A DNA stretch of 47,375 nt from Aldersonia kunmingensis (GTDB lineage Bacteria; Actinomycetota; Actinomycetes; Mycobacteriales; Mycobacteriaceae), in assembly GCF_001646865.1 (NCBI RefSeq), contig NZ_LRRB01000269.1, forward strand, positions 1 to 47,375, given 5' to 3'. The notes beneath the pieces are model-generated. The model was not told the DNA's origin. It saw only the letters and a program-made list of their open reading frames with translations, and did no database searches. The position numbers and the translations under genes were made by a program. Positions 16,855 to 25,567 of the stretch are shown one piece after another. Each line of letters begins with the position of its first letter. Position 1 is the first letter of the stretch.

Positions 16855-18080
16855 CACGGTTTCCGCTCAACCCGGACTACAGCGACGTCATCTCGCAATC
16901 CACCCTGGGCCTGCGCGCGCTCGTCAGCTCCATCGATCAGCGCATCCACGAACTCCGGGCCCTGCAGTTCGGCGACGGACCGCGCAAGTTCCAGCAGGCC
17001 GTCCTCACCCAGCCGCTCGTTGCCTTCGCCGGAGTGCCCTTCGAACAGTCCGTCGGTCACCAGCACCAGCCCGTAGCCCGCCGGCAGTTCCACCTGTTGC
17101 GGCTCCCACTCCGAGGTGTTCAGGCCCAGCGCTGGACCGCCCGGCGGTTCGACCCACTCCACGGTTCCGTCCGGACCGTGCAACAGCATCCCTGGGTGCC
17201 CCGCCCGCACCGACGTGATCGTGGGCCTGCCCTCGCGGATCGCGAGGCTGATCACGGTCGCGAAAATGCCGGTGCTGGCACGCTCGGTGCGCAGGATGCG
17301 TTCCAGCTCGCGCATGCGCGCCGATCCATGCAAACCCGCAAAAGTAAGGGCCCGCCAGGCAATTCGCAGCGCCACACCGAGTGCGGCCTCGTCGGGACCG
17401 TGTCCGGAGACATCCCCGATCAGCACGTGAACAGTGCGGTCCGGCGTCTGGATGACATCGAAGAAATCGCCACCGAGCAGTGAGTTCTCGCGGCCCGGCC
17501 GATACCGGGTGACGATCTCGACGCCCGGATCCTCATGCAGCAGTGGCGTTGCGAGCAGACCGCGCTCGAGCCGGGCATTCTCGCGCGCATGCAGGCGGCT
17601 GGCGTGCAAATCGACCGCGGTAAGTTCGGCGCGCTTGCGTTCGATGGCGTACAGCACCGCTCGACGCAGCGTTTCGGGCTCTACGCGCCCCTTGACCAAG
17701 TAGTCCTGCGCTCCCGCAGCGACAGCGCTCACGCCGAAGTGCTCGTCGTTGAGGCCCGTGAGCACGACGATCGGAATGGTCGGATCCAGATTGCCGATCC
17801 GGTCGAGCGCGTCCATGCCGTGCGCGTCGGGCAGGTTCAGATCGAGCAGGACGCAGTCCGGCCGAGAACTCGTCACGGCAAGTTCGGCGCGTGCCATCGA
17901 CGGCGCCCAGGTCATTCCGCGGTTGGTGCCTGCGTCGACGATCAACTCTTCGACGAGCAGAGCATCCGCTCGGTCATCCTCGACCAACAGCAGGTTCAAC
18001 TGCTCCCAATGGGCTGTGGGCGCGCCGACGAGGCCGGGTACCGGACCTGCATCCGAATCGCGCCGGGCAGTCATCGTCAC
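16851..18080 (-). CDS. Receiver-PP2C (SpoIIE/RsbU-type) phosphatase
   Basis: About 409 residues. Residues 29-150 are a receiver domain (LLLVEDDRAD, phosphoacceptor D80 in VLLDLNLPDAHG, VVVLTGLNDEH, DYLVKG), followed by a helical linker and a PP2C/SpoIIE phosphatase with metal-binding GGDFFDVI, IGDVSGHGPDEAA, TDGLFEG and DDVAVVRV. Such fusions dephosphorylate anti-sigma-factor antagonists in partner-switching pathways once the receiver is phosphorylated. Start choice: GGAGG lies five bases before GTG 18080 and eleven before ATG 18074; both are possible, while GTG 18092 lies upstream of the GGAGG. It is the first gene of a three-gene operon; no antagonist or anti-sigma gene is nearby. Confidence 0.9.
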   Translation of the reverse strand: MTMTARRDSDAGPVPGLVGAPTAHWEQLNLLLVEDDRADALLVEELIVDAGTNRGMTWAPSMARAELAVTSSRPDCVLLDLNLPDAHGMDALDRIGNLDPTIPIVVLTGLNDEHFGVSAVAAGAQDYLVKGRVEPETLRRAVLYAIERKRAELTAVDLHASRLHARENARLERGLLATPLLHEDPGVEIVTRYRPGRENSLLGGDFFDVIQTPDRTVHVLIGDVSGHGPDEAALGVALRIAWRALTFAGLHGSARMRELERILRTERASTGIFATVISLAIREGRPTITSVRAGHPGMLLHGPDGTVEWVEPPGGPALGLNTSEWEPQQVELPAGYGLVLVTDGLFEGHSGEGNERLGEDGLLELARSVAELQGPEFVDALIDGADERAQAQGGLRDDVAVVRVERKPW

Positions 18081-18209
18081 CACGTCCTCCACGTCACCTT
18101 GCGACGGCCGGGATGGCCGTTACTCGTGTGACAACCTTCGCCGACAATACCGATCGCAGTCGGTGCCGCCAGTCCTTGTACTCCACACCGGTGGGGGCGG
18201 TCAATCGAA

Positions 18210-18851
18210 TCAGCGCAGGTAGGCCACGATCGCGTCGACCATGCCGCGGCGGCCTTCATCGAGATCGAAGTACGTGGTCAGTTCCGATTCCGCCCGCATG
18301 CCGCGCAGGGCGCCCGGCAGGAAGATCCGCACCCGCCGCAGCTTGACCTCATCAACGGCAAGATCGGCCAGCGCGCCCTCGTACGCGTCGGTCCACGCAC
18401 GGTCCCAGGCGGCGATCGCGGAAGCGCTGCGCGGAAACGAGGCTTCGAGATCGGTGCGGTTGCCCGGGAGCAGTTGGCGCAGGTTGCCGACGGCCCGGGC
18501 CTGCGGCGCCCCGAGCGATCGCCAGAACCGCGTCACGATGGTCTCGACGCGTTCTTCCAACGACTCGCTCTGCTCGGCGGGCGCCTTGACTGGTTGCCAT
18601 TCATCGAGGATGTGCTCGAGCACCGCAGCCCACAGTCCGTCGGCATCGCCGAACTGATGCTGCACGGTGCCCCATGTGACCCCGGCCTCGCGCGCGACGA
18701 GATTCGCACTGACCTGCTCACCCTCGCGCGGGGCCGCAAGGCAACGGATGGCGACATCGATCATGTGCAGCCGCGTCTGCATACCGCGCCGATTGAGACG
18801 GGTCCCCTTGGCGCTGACTACCACCGTCGGATCATAGCCAGCCGTCCACAC
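18210..18851 (-). CDS. TetR-family transcriptional regulator
   Basis: Up to 213 residues from GTG 18851; GTG 18824 is an alternative that gives the same domains. The helix-turn-helix reads TRLHMIDVAIRCLA, then VSANLVAREAGVTWGTVQHQFGDADGLWAAVLEHI, with the recognition helix TWGTVQHQFG less common than the usual YRHF form. The C-terminal part is helical with LRRVRIFLPGALRGMRAE. It starts 28 bases after the SDR gene on the same strand, so it is the last gene of the monooxygenase/FadD operon and may feed back on it. The ligand could be an acyl-CoA, by context only. Confidence 0.82.
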   Translation of the reverse strand: MWTAGYDPTVVVSAKGTRLNRRGMQTRLHMIDVAIRCLAAPREGEQVSANLVAREAGVTWGTVQHQFGDADGLWAAVLEHILDEWQPVKAPAEQSESLEERVETIVTRFWRSLGAPQARAVGNLRQLLPGNRTDLEASFPRSASAIAAWDRAWTDAYEGALADLAVDEVKLRRVRIFLPGALRGMRAESELTTYFDLDEGRRGMVDAIVAYLR

Positions 18852-18878
18852 GCCCCGTCACTGCCTTCATAGAAGGAG

Positions 18879-19658
18879 CTATGACTGATTGGCCATTGCC
18901 CGGACGCGGCCGAGCACATCCGGATACCGCTTCGTGTGTGCGCCACCGTTGAGGTCGATAGCCGCACCCGTCATCCAGCCCGCCTTGTCCGACGCGAGGA
19001 AGGCGACCACGTCGGCGACCTCCTCCGCCGTTCCGGCCCGGCCGAGGGGGGTGTTCTCGACGTACTCGTCGTGCAGGCCCGGCACGAACGCGATTCCGGC
19101 GACCAGCGGCGTCTCCACCAGTCCCGGGGAGATGGCGTTCACGCGGATCTTGCGCAGCGCGAGTTCCATTGCGGCGACCTCGGTCAGCATCAGTACCGCT
19201 GCCTTCGCCGCGCAGTAGGCGGCCAGGCCTGTTCCGGGCTGGCGGCCGTTCAACGAAGCGATGCACACCACGGAACCACCATCGGAGACATGCCGCGCGG
19301 CGTACTTCAGAACCAGGAATGTCCCGGTCTGGCACACGCCGATCGTCGTTTCCCAGTCCGCGAGTTCGAGATCAGCGATCGCGCCCGGAATCGACAGGCC
19401 CGCACAGTTCACCACCGTGTCAATGCGGCCGTGCTCGGCGAGGGTGTGCGCGAAAAGCTCGGCGACCGAGTCCTCCACGGTGACATCGAGGTGCGCGGCC
19501 GTCACAGCGTCACCGAACTCGGCCGCGCGCTCGCGTGCAGCCGCCTCGTTCACGTCGGCGAGCACGACGATGTCGCCCTGCTGTGACAGCGTCGCCACCG
19601 TGGCGAGTCCGATTCCCGAGGCGCCGCCGGTAACCACGGCGACCTTCCGCTGCGACAT
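18879..19658 (-). CDS. SDR-family NAD(P)-dependent oxidoreductase
   Basis: 259 residues from ATG 19658 with AGGAGCAC upstream. Classical short-chain dehydrogenase: TGGASGIG (10-17), ADVN near 34-37 suggesting NAD preference, NCAG (84-87; the common form is NNAG), catalytic S135, Y148 and K152 in YCAAK, and SPGLVETPL. It oxidises or reduces a hydroxyl/keto group, probably of the same acyl or alicyclic substrate handled by the operon's monooxygenase and ligases. It begins 23 bases after the acyl-CoA ligase gene and is followed by TetR. The substrate is not deducible. Confidence 0.9.
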   Translation of the reverse strand: MSQRKVAVVTGGASGIGLATVATLSQQGDIVVLADVNEAAARERAAEFGDAVTAAHLDVTVEDSVAELFAHTLAEHGRIDTVVNCAGLSIPGAIADLELADWETTIGVCQTGTFLVLKYAARHVSDGGSVVCIASLNGRQPGTGLAAYCAAKAAVLMLTEVAAMELALRKIRVNAISPGLVETPLVAGIAFVPGLHDEYVENTPLGRAGTAEEVADVVAFLASDKAGWMTGAAIDLNGGAHTKRYPDVLGRVRAMANQS

Positions 19659-19681
19659 CCTGTGCTCCTTTGGGTGGTGGA

Positions 19682-21418
19682 TCAGCGCGCCAAATAACGT
19701 TCGCGCAGTTGGCGTTTGATGACCTTGCCGGACGCGGTCCGCGGCAGCGGGCCGAGATCGAACACGATCTCGGCGGGCAACTTGTATTCGGGCAGCACCT
19801 CGCGTGCGAGTTCCCGAACATCTTCGGCCTCGAGGGCCGGCGCATCGTCGCGAACGGTGACTGCCGCGATCAGGCGTTCGCCACGGCGCTCATCGGGCAC
19901 TCCGAATGCCGCGACCTCGACGAAACGATCGGACCGCGACAGCGCGGATTCCACCTCTGCGCACGAGATGTTCTCGCCCGCCGAGATGACCAGATCCTTC
20001 GCACGATCCACGATGTAGACCAGGCCGTGCTCGTCGAGGAAGCCGAGATCACCGGTGTGCAGCCAGGCGCCATCGAACGCATCGGCGGTGTCGTCAGGGC
20101 GGCCCGCATAACCCGCCATCACCAGGGCACCACGCAGTTGCAGCTCCCCCACCTGCCCGGCGGGCAGCTCGGTGCCGTCCGGATCCGCCACGCGCACATC
20201 CATTGTCGGGCTCATCGCACCGGAGGTGGTCGGGTGCGCGGCGAGGATGTCCCCGCCCGCCGTGCACACGCTGCCGCCTACCTCGGTCATGCCCCAACCA
20301 GCGCTGCGCCGGGCATTCGGCAGGCGATCGGCAATGCGGGCAGTGACGTTCGGAGGTGTCGCCTGACCGCCCGGGACGACGTTGAGCAGAGTGCCGAGCC
20401 GCTCGGCGCCATCAGGCAACGCGAGCAGGTCGTCCACCGTCATCGGCGGCCCGGCCATCAGGCTCAGCTGGTACTCGGCAATGAGGTCCGCCGCCGCAGA
20501 CGCGTCCCAGCGGGGTAGCGTCGCGACGCGGCCGCCGGAGTTCATCGTTGCCATGAGCGCCGCAATGCCGGAAACGTGGAACAACGGGAAGATGAGCAGC
20601 GCGGAGACCATCGGCATCATCGCCCGCAGGTCATCGACGGCGATCCCATAAGTGCGCGAAGCGAATTCGAGGTTCGTATCCGCGACGTAGCGCATGTTCA
20701 TTACGACGTTGCAGATATTGCGATGCGTGAGCAGCACACCCTTCGGTCGCCCGGACGTGCCGGAGGTGAACAGAATCAGACAGACCGAATCAGTATCTGG
20801 TGCATACGGATCGGGCGCGCTGCGCGGTGTAGCAGTGAGTTCGGCAAGGCTCGCAACTCCCGGCGTGTCGGTCTCGGTCAGCACGATGGGCGCGTCGACA
20901 CCGGCCTCGGACAGGACGCTCGCCGACTTCGCGTCCGCGACGACAACCGCGCACGGCACCTCGTCGAGAGCGACCGCAATCTCCGCGGCAACCGAACGGC
21001 TATTGAGGAGCACTGCGACCGCGCCGATCCGCGTGATGGCGAACAAGGCGATCAGGTACGCCGCCTGGTTGTTCATCATGATGCCGACGCGATCGCCCGG
21101 CTCGACACCGAAGTCCTCGCGCAGCGCGGCACCGAATCGACGAGCGTCCTCGAAGACGTCCCGGTAGCTGCGCTCGCCGCCGACACCAGCAGTGAGCACG
21201 TTGTCGGCGAACCGGTCCTCGAACTCGGATACGACCTCGTACAGCGTCGGCGCGGCATGCCGATAGGTGCGGATGGTGTCGCCGCGCACCTGCGCGTCGA
21301 CCATCTCGAATGGCGCTCCGGTGGCCGTCAGCGCCGCCTCGATCTCGCGGTACACGACTGCAGGAGACTTCGCCTCCGACACATCAGGAGACTTCGCCTC
21401 CGAAGTTGACTCCGGCAT
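19682..21418 (-). CDS. Acyl-CoA synthetase (FadD-type, AMP-forming)
   Basis: 578 residues from ATG 21418. Adenylate-forming motifs: P-loop LILFTSGTSGRPKG (214-227), GWGMTEVGG (374-382), HTGDLGFLDEHG, and the C-terminal catalytic Lys in RTASGKVIKRQL. It activates a carboxylic acid as acyl-AMP and transfers it to CoA. The N-terminus carries a duplicated SEAKSP motif from a 24-bp tandem repeat, which is outside the conserved fold. It lies 49 bases after a second ligase gene and 23 bases before the SDR. Two ligases in one operon suggest two acids, for example substrate and ring- or chain-cleavage product. Confidence 0.9.
   Translation of the reverse strand: MPESTSEAKSPDVSEAKSPAVVYREIEAALTATGAPFEMVDAQVRGDTIRTYRHAAPTLYEVVSEFEDRFADNVLTAGVGGERSYRDVFEDARRFGAALREDFGVEPGDRVGIMMNNQAAYLIALFAITRIGAVAVLLNSRSVAAEIAVALDEVPCAVVVADAKSASVLSEAGVDAPIVLTETDTPGVASLAELTATPRSAPDPYAPDTDSVCLILFTSGTSGRPKGVLLTHRNICNVVMNMRYVADTNLEFASRTYGIAVDDLRAMMPMVSALLIFPLFHVSGIAALMATMNSGGRVATLPRWDASAAADLIAEYQLSLMAGPPMTVDDLLALPDGAERLGTLLNVVPGGQATPPNVTARIADRLPNARRSAGWGMTEVGGSVCTAGGDILAAHPTTSGAMSPTMDVRVADPDGTELPAGQVGELQLRGALVMAGYAGRPDDTADAFDGAWLHTGDLGFLDEHGLVYIVDRAKDLVISAGENISCAEVESALSRSDRFVEVAAFGVPDERRGERLIAAVTVRDDAPALEAEDVRELAREVLPEYKLPAEIVFDLGPLPRTASGKVIKRQLRERYLAR
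21361..21408. repeat. 24-bp tandem duplication inside the ligase N-terminus
   Basis: CAGGAGACTTCGCCTCCGA occurs at 21361-21379 and again at 21385-21403, a 24-base period equal to eight codons. It keeps the frame and duplicates SEAKSP near residues 6-19 of the ligase. The perfect 19-base identity points to a recent slippage event. Confidence 0.8.
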
Positions 21419-21467
21419 TGCACCTCTTCGATTCGGCCCGAGCTATTCGTTTACGGTGTTGTGGCGC

Positions 21468-23063
21468 TTACGTTGTCGCGGCCGCGACATCGTCCGGGCG
21501 ATATGCGGTTCCGCGCTCTTCGCGCACCCACAACACGCCGCCGCCGGCGGTCGGACCCTGTGCAGCCAGTTCGCGCTTGAGGATCTTGTTGGTCGCCGTG
21601 GTGGGCAGATCGGCGTCGATCCGCACGTAGCGCGGCCACGCCTTCGGCGAAAGATCCTCCTGCTCGGCAAGGAACTGCTCCAGCTCTTCGGGCCGAAGTG
21701 TGGTGTTGTCGCGCAACACGATTGCGGCCATCACCTGATCGCCGATATTCGCGTCCGGCACCGCGTAGATCGCGACGCGGCTAACCGCGCCGAGGCGTTG
21801 CAGCACCCGTTCGATCGGTGCCGCGGCGAGATTTTCACCGTCCACCCGCATCCAGTCGGCGGTGCGGCCGGCGAGGTAGATCCAGCCGTCCGCATCGCGG
21901 TACGCGAGGTCACCGGACCAGAACATGCCGCCACGCAGCCGGTCATCGTTGGCCGCGGTGTCGTTGTAGTAGCCGGAGAAGAACCCACTGCCCTGCGTGT
22001 TGACCAGCTCGCCGATCGCTTCGTCCGCGTTCGTCAGCGCACCGTGTTCATCGAATTCTGCTGTTGCGCAAGCAGTTACTGTGACCGGATCGTAGATGCC
22101 CACGTCGGGCAGGCCCCTGCCGACCGAGCCGAGCGGCGTGTCGGCATCACGCGCGATGATGACGGCGTTCTCTGTGGAACCGAACCCGTCGACCACGTTC
22201 GTATCGAATCGCCGCGAGAATTCGGCGATATCGCGGTCGGACGCCTCGTTGCCGAACGCCACGCGCAGGGTGTTGTCCTGGTCGTTGTCCTGCTCCGGCG
22301 TGGCCAGGATGTACGCGAGCGGCTTGCCGACGTAGTTCATGTACGTCACCCCGTAGCCGCGCACATCGTCGAGGAAGCGCGACGCGGAGAACTTCGTCGG
22401 CACCATCGCCGCGCCCGCGGCCAGTGCCACCCCGTATCCCGCAACGACCGCATTGGAGTGGAACAACGGCATCGACAGGTAGCACACATCGTCGGGTGTC
22501 AGCCCGAACCTGTTGGCCAGCATGTCGGCGGCGAACATGATCATCAGGTTTGCGACCTGCACGGCCTTGGGGTCACCGCTGGTCCCCGAGGTGAAGATCA
22601 TCATGTACGTGTCGGTGGCAGTCGTCTCGGCGTGCGGCACGAGCGGTCCGGCAGCACTCTTGCGTTGCCGCCAAGCCGGATCCGCGGTGTCGATGACCGT
22701 GACACCGGGCAGGTCGAGACCGTCGAGCAGGTCACGGTGCGCGGCATCCACAAGCAGGATCTGACAGTCCGCCTTGGCGATATCGCGGGCGAGGCTCTCA
22801 CCCCGACGCGTGTTGTTGATTCCGCACAGCACGAACCCACCGAGACCCGCCGCGGCCATCGCGACGAGCATGTCGGGCGAGTTGGACAGCAGCGCGCCCA
22901 CATGCAGCGGCCGGTCCTTGTCGGCCATCGCGATCAGCGCGGCCGCCTCAGCCGACGCGTCGGCGACATACTCCCGCCAGGTGGTTCGCTGATCGCCGTA
23001 AATGATTGCGGTCGAATCGCTTTCGGCGCGCTCGCGCAACAACTGCTGAATTGTGTCGGCCAT
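21468..23063 (-). CDS. Acyl-CoA synthetase, FadD1/FadD17-like
   Basis: 531 residues from ATG 23063 with GAGGAGAA upstream. Motifs are MMIFTSGTSGDPKAV (154-168), GFGSTENAV, WSGDLAYRDADGWIYLAGR and a C-terminal TNKILKREL that carries the catalytic Lys. The early GINNTRRGESLARDIAKADCQ is typical of the FadD1/FadD17 group of mycobacteria, which act on steroid side-chain or fatty acids. It follows the alpha/beta hydrolase by 13 bases and precedes another ligase. The exact acid is unknown. The assignment to the FadD1/17 group is from recall of the N-terminal pattern. Confidence 0.88.
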   Translation of the reverse strand: MADTIQQLLRERAESDSTAIIYGDQRTTWREYVADASAEAAALIAMADKDRPLHVGALLSNSPDMLVAMAAAGLGGFVLCGINNTRRGESLARDIAKADCQILLVDAAHRDLLDGLDLPGVTVIDTADPAWRQRKSAAGPLVPHAETTATDTYMMIFTSGTSGDPKAVQVANLMIMFAADMLANRFGLTPDDVCYLSMPLFHSNAVVAGYGVALAAGAAMVPTKFSASRFLDDVRGYGVTYMNYVGKPLAYILATPEQDNDQDNTLRVAFGNEASDRDIAEFSRRFDTNVVDGFGSTENAVIIARDADTPLGSVGRGLPDVGIYDPVTVTACATAEFDEHGALTNADEAIGELVNTQGSGFFSGYYNDTAANDDRLRGGMFWSGDLAYRDADGWIYLAGRTADWMRVDGENLAAAPIERVLQRLGAVSRVAIYAVPDANIGDQVMAAIVLRDNTTLRPEELEQFLAEQEDLSPKAWPRYVRIDADLPTTATNKILKRELAAQGPTAGGGVLWVREERGTAYRPDDVAAATT

Positions 23064-23076
23064 GAAGTGGTTCTCC

Positions 23077-24012
23077 TCAGCGAGGCGTCGCGGACGCGGT
23101 GGACCGGGCGAGATGGCGGAGCAGGAAGGCGATCTGGTGCTTCACCACCGGTTCGAAGAACTGCTGGCCGGCGTACACACCGAAGTGATCGCACGGGTAG
23201 TGCCGCACCTCGGCCCGCGCCTTGAAGGCCGCTTTCGCAGCGGCCTGCGGCGGGGCGCCGCGATCGAAATCGGCGATCTGCATGAGCACGGGGCAGCCGA
23301 GCCGGCTAGCGGCCTTATCGGCGCGGTAGGCGCCGAGCTGGCTGCCGAGGCTCGCATCGACCTCGTTGCGCCAAGTGGGCCCCGCGATCGCGAGGTAGCC
23401 CTCGTAGTACCCGTCGAGGCTGAGCGCCGCGACCTCACCCGGCCGAGCCACGAGCGGCATCATCACGGCGGGCTTGCGCAGTCGCTTGGCGATCGAGCTC
23501 GCGAACCCAGCCGAGCTGGACCGAGCGATCGAACCGACCTTGTGGTGTTGTAACGCCAGCCGCGCGGCGGAGAGCCCATTCACCAATGGGGTGACGGACA
23601 CAACCGCGGCAACGTCGTTCCGATCCGCGCCGGCCATCAGGACGTGTCCGCCGGAAAGCGAAACTCCCCACAGCACAAGACGATTCGGGTCAACACCGGG
23701 CTGTTCGGCAGCCGCAACCATTGCGGCGCGGTAATCGTCGATCTGACCGCGCGCCGAGACGGATTGACGCGGGGTACCCGCCGACCTACCGAAACCGCGG
23801 TAGTCGAATGCGAACACCGGCAGCCCGGCCGCAGCCAATCGCTCCGCGAACGGCTCGAGCCCGGAATCCTTGGTGCCGCCGAGGCCATGCGCCATCACGA
23901 CCACCGGTCGACCAGCGGGGCCCTCGAGTTCCGGGGCCACCCCGTCGGCGGCCGGGTAGAACCACGCCTCGCACGGCACACCCTGGGCAACGAACTCGAT
24001 TGTCCTACGCAT
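23077..24012 (-). CDS. Alpha/beta hydrolase
   Basis: 311 residues from ATG 24012, overlapping the TGA of the monooxygenase (ATGA). Oxyanion-loop motif AHGLGGTKDSGLEPFAERLA, FDYRGFGRSAG, nucleophile elbow GVSLSGGH with S118, a probable acid in IADFDRGAPP, and the catalytic His in CDHFGVYAG complete a serine-hydrolase triad. An insert of about 80 residues rich in Ala and Lys forms a cap. After a Baeyer-Villiger type oxidation an esterase or lactonase of this kind would open the ester product, which fits its position between the monooxygenase and the CoA ligases. This role is inferred from order only. Confidence 0.85.
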   Translation of the reverse strand: MRRTIEFVAQGVPCEAWFYPAADGVAPELEGPAGRPVVVMAHGLGGTKDSGLEPFAERLAAAGLPVFAFDYRGFGRSAGTPRQSVSARGQIDDYRAAMVAAAEQPGVDPNRLVLWGVSLSGGHVLMAGADRNDVAAVVSVTPLVNGLSAARLALQHHKVGSIARSSSAGFASSIAKRLRKPAVMMPLVARPGEVAALSLDGYYEGYLAIAGPTWRNEVDASLGSQLGAYRADKAASRLGCPVLMQIADFDRGAPPQAAAKAAFKARAEVRHYPCDHFGVYAGQQFFEPVVKHQIAFLLRHLARSTASATPR

Positions 24013-25403
24013 CAGCGGGCACCTGCCTTCAGTTCCATGCCTTCGCCTTCGGCGTCATCCGCGACTCCAGCCCAGGTCGGTGGTCCCTGCCTCTCGGCCC
24101 GGAGCACACCCGTCGGAATCTCTCGGGTCCGCATGTCGTGTTCGTAGAGAAAGTAGTCCAACTGCTGGGTGTGCCGGGGGCGGTCGAGCATGTGCCCGGT
24201 GTACTTCTGCATATCGGCCGCGATGGTGTCGTGCATCTCCGCGACGGACGGCAACTGGTAGCGCCCAACCGCGTATGCGCCGATGAGCCGCGCCTGGCTC
24301 TCCACAAAGGGGAACAGCGTGGGCGTCGCCTGGGCGAAGCCGGCGAAGATCAGGTCGTCGATGCCCGGCGAGAACATCCGCTTGTAAAGATCGATCCGGT
24401 TGTCCGGCGCGCTGATGAAGTCCTCGTCGAAGAACGGGAACGTGATGTTGTACCCGGTCGCGTAGATGATGACGTCGAAGTCGGAGGATGTGCCGTCATC
24501 GAAATGGACTGTGGCGCCGTCGAGTCGGCTGACATTCGGCTTCGGAATGACATCGCCCGAGCCGAGCCGCAACGGCAACTCCACCGACTGCGTCGGATGC
24601 GCCTCGAAGAACTTGTGATTCGGCGTCGGCAACCCGAAGTTCTCGGGTCGCCCGGCGGTCAGGGGCTGAAACGTCTGGACGAACTTCCGTTGCCACGCCA
24701 GCGGGATGTGCGGGTTGGTCTTGTAGTACTTGTCCGCCGGACGGCCTGCGATGTACTTGGGCACGATCCAGGCGCCCGACCGGGTCGACAGCGTCACGTG
24801 GTTGCGCAGTGCCTTCGAGGACAACTCGACCGCGATATCGGCGGCGCTGTTGCCGAGCCCGACAACCAGAATTCGCTTGTCGGAGAAGTCGAGTGGCGTC
24901 TGCGGATCGATGTAGTGGTGCGCGTGAATGCTCTCGCCGGTGAACTCGCCCGGGAAATCGGCGTAGCGCGGATCCCAGTGGTGGCCGTTGGCAACGACGA
25001 GCAGGTCGGCGAATCGGGTCTGCCCGGTCTCGGTTTCCAGCTTCCATCCACCACCCTCGAGACGCTGGGCGTGGGTGATGCCGTTGCGGAACTCGATATT
25101 CCGCTCGAGGTCGAACGCTTCGGCGTAGGAATCGAGGTACTGCTTGATCTGCGTGTGATGCGGGAAGTCCGGGAAGTGGTCCGGCATCGGGAAGTCGCGG
25201 AACGAAAGCTGATGCTTCGAGGTGTCGATGTGCAGCGACCGGTACGCGCTGCTGTGCCCGTTCGGGTTGCCGAAGGCCCAGTTGCCGCCGATCCGGTCGG
25301 ACGATTCGAAGCACACGTACGGGACGCCGTAGTCCGCGAGCATCTTGCCCGCCGTCAAACCGCTGATGCCCGCGCCGATGACGGCGGTGACCGGAAGTGC
25401 CAT
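24012..25403 (-). CDS. Flavin-containing monooxygenase (FMO/BVMO type)
   Basis: 463 residues from ATG 25403, chosen because AGGAG lies five bases upstream. FAD-binding GAGISG (10-15), the FMO/BVMO fingerprint F-x-G-x-x-x-H-x-x-x-Y at 154-164 (FTGESIHAHHY), NADP-binding GLGNSA (182-187) and the ATGYN-type ATG motif in IIYATGYNITFPF are all present. The enzyme would insert oxygen into a ketone or oxidise N or S with NADPH and O2. It is the first gene of the six-gene operon and diverges from a TetR gene. In composition (FMO, hydrolase, FadD, SDR) the operon recalls mymA of M. tuberculosis. Confidence 0.9.
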   Translation of the reverse strand: MALPVTAVIGAGISGLTAGKMLADYGVPYVCFESSDRIGGNWAFGNPNGHSSAYRSLHIDTSKHQLSFRDFPMPDHFPDFPHHTQIKQYLDSYAEAFDLERNIEFRNGITHAQRLEGGGWKLETETGQTRFADLLVVANGHHWDPRYADFPGEFTGESIHAHHYIDPQTPLDFSDKRILVVGLGNSAADIAVELSSKALRNHVTLSTRSGAWIVPKYIAGRPADKYYKTNPHIPLAWQRKFVQTFQPLTAGRPENFGLPTPNHKFFEAHPTQSVELPLRLGSGDVIPKPNVSRLDGATVHFDDGTSSDFDVIIYATGYNITFPFFDEDFISAPDNRIDLYKRMFSPGIDDLIFAGFAQATPTLFPFVESQARLIGAYAVGRYQLPSVAEMHDTIAADMQKYTGHMLDRPRHTQQLDYFLYEHDMRTREIPTGVLRAERQGPPTWAGVADDAEGEGMELKAGAR

Positions 25404-25459
25404 GCCCACTCCTTGCCTGCCCGCACGGCCGATGACCAGCGCGGTGCACAGAGTTCAAG

Positions 25460-25514
25460 ATCTGTCTACCGAGGACAGTACACACTTTCTAGAATCTGTC
25501 TAGAACCTGTTAAA
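25460..25514. promoter_or_regulatory. Repeat-rich operator region with a KstR-like motif
   Basis: Between the divergent monooxygenase and TetR genes: ATCTGTCTA occurs at 25460 and 25494; TTCTAGA (25487-25493) and TCTAGAA (25499-25505) form a perfect inverted repeat with a 5-bp spacer; and TAGAACCTGTTAAA (25501-25514) fits the published KstR consensus TnnAACnnGTTnnA at every fixed base. Binding by the local TetR, or by a KstR-like protein, is inferred. Confidence 0.5.
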
Positions 25515-25567
25515 GTCCCTCGGGGGACCTGCCGAAGACACTTTCCACAGGGCAGACGAGGACCGCG

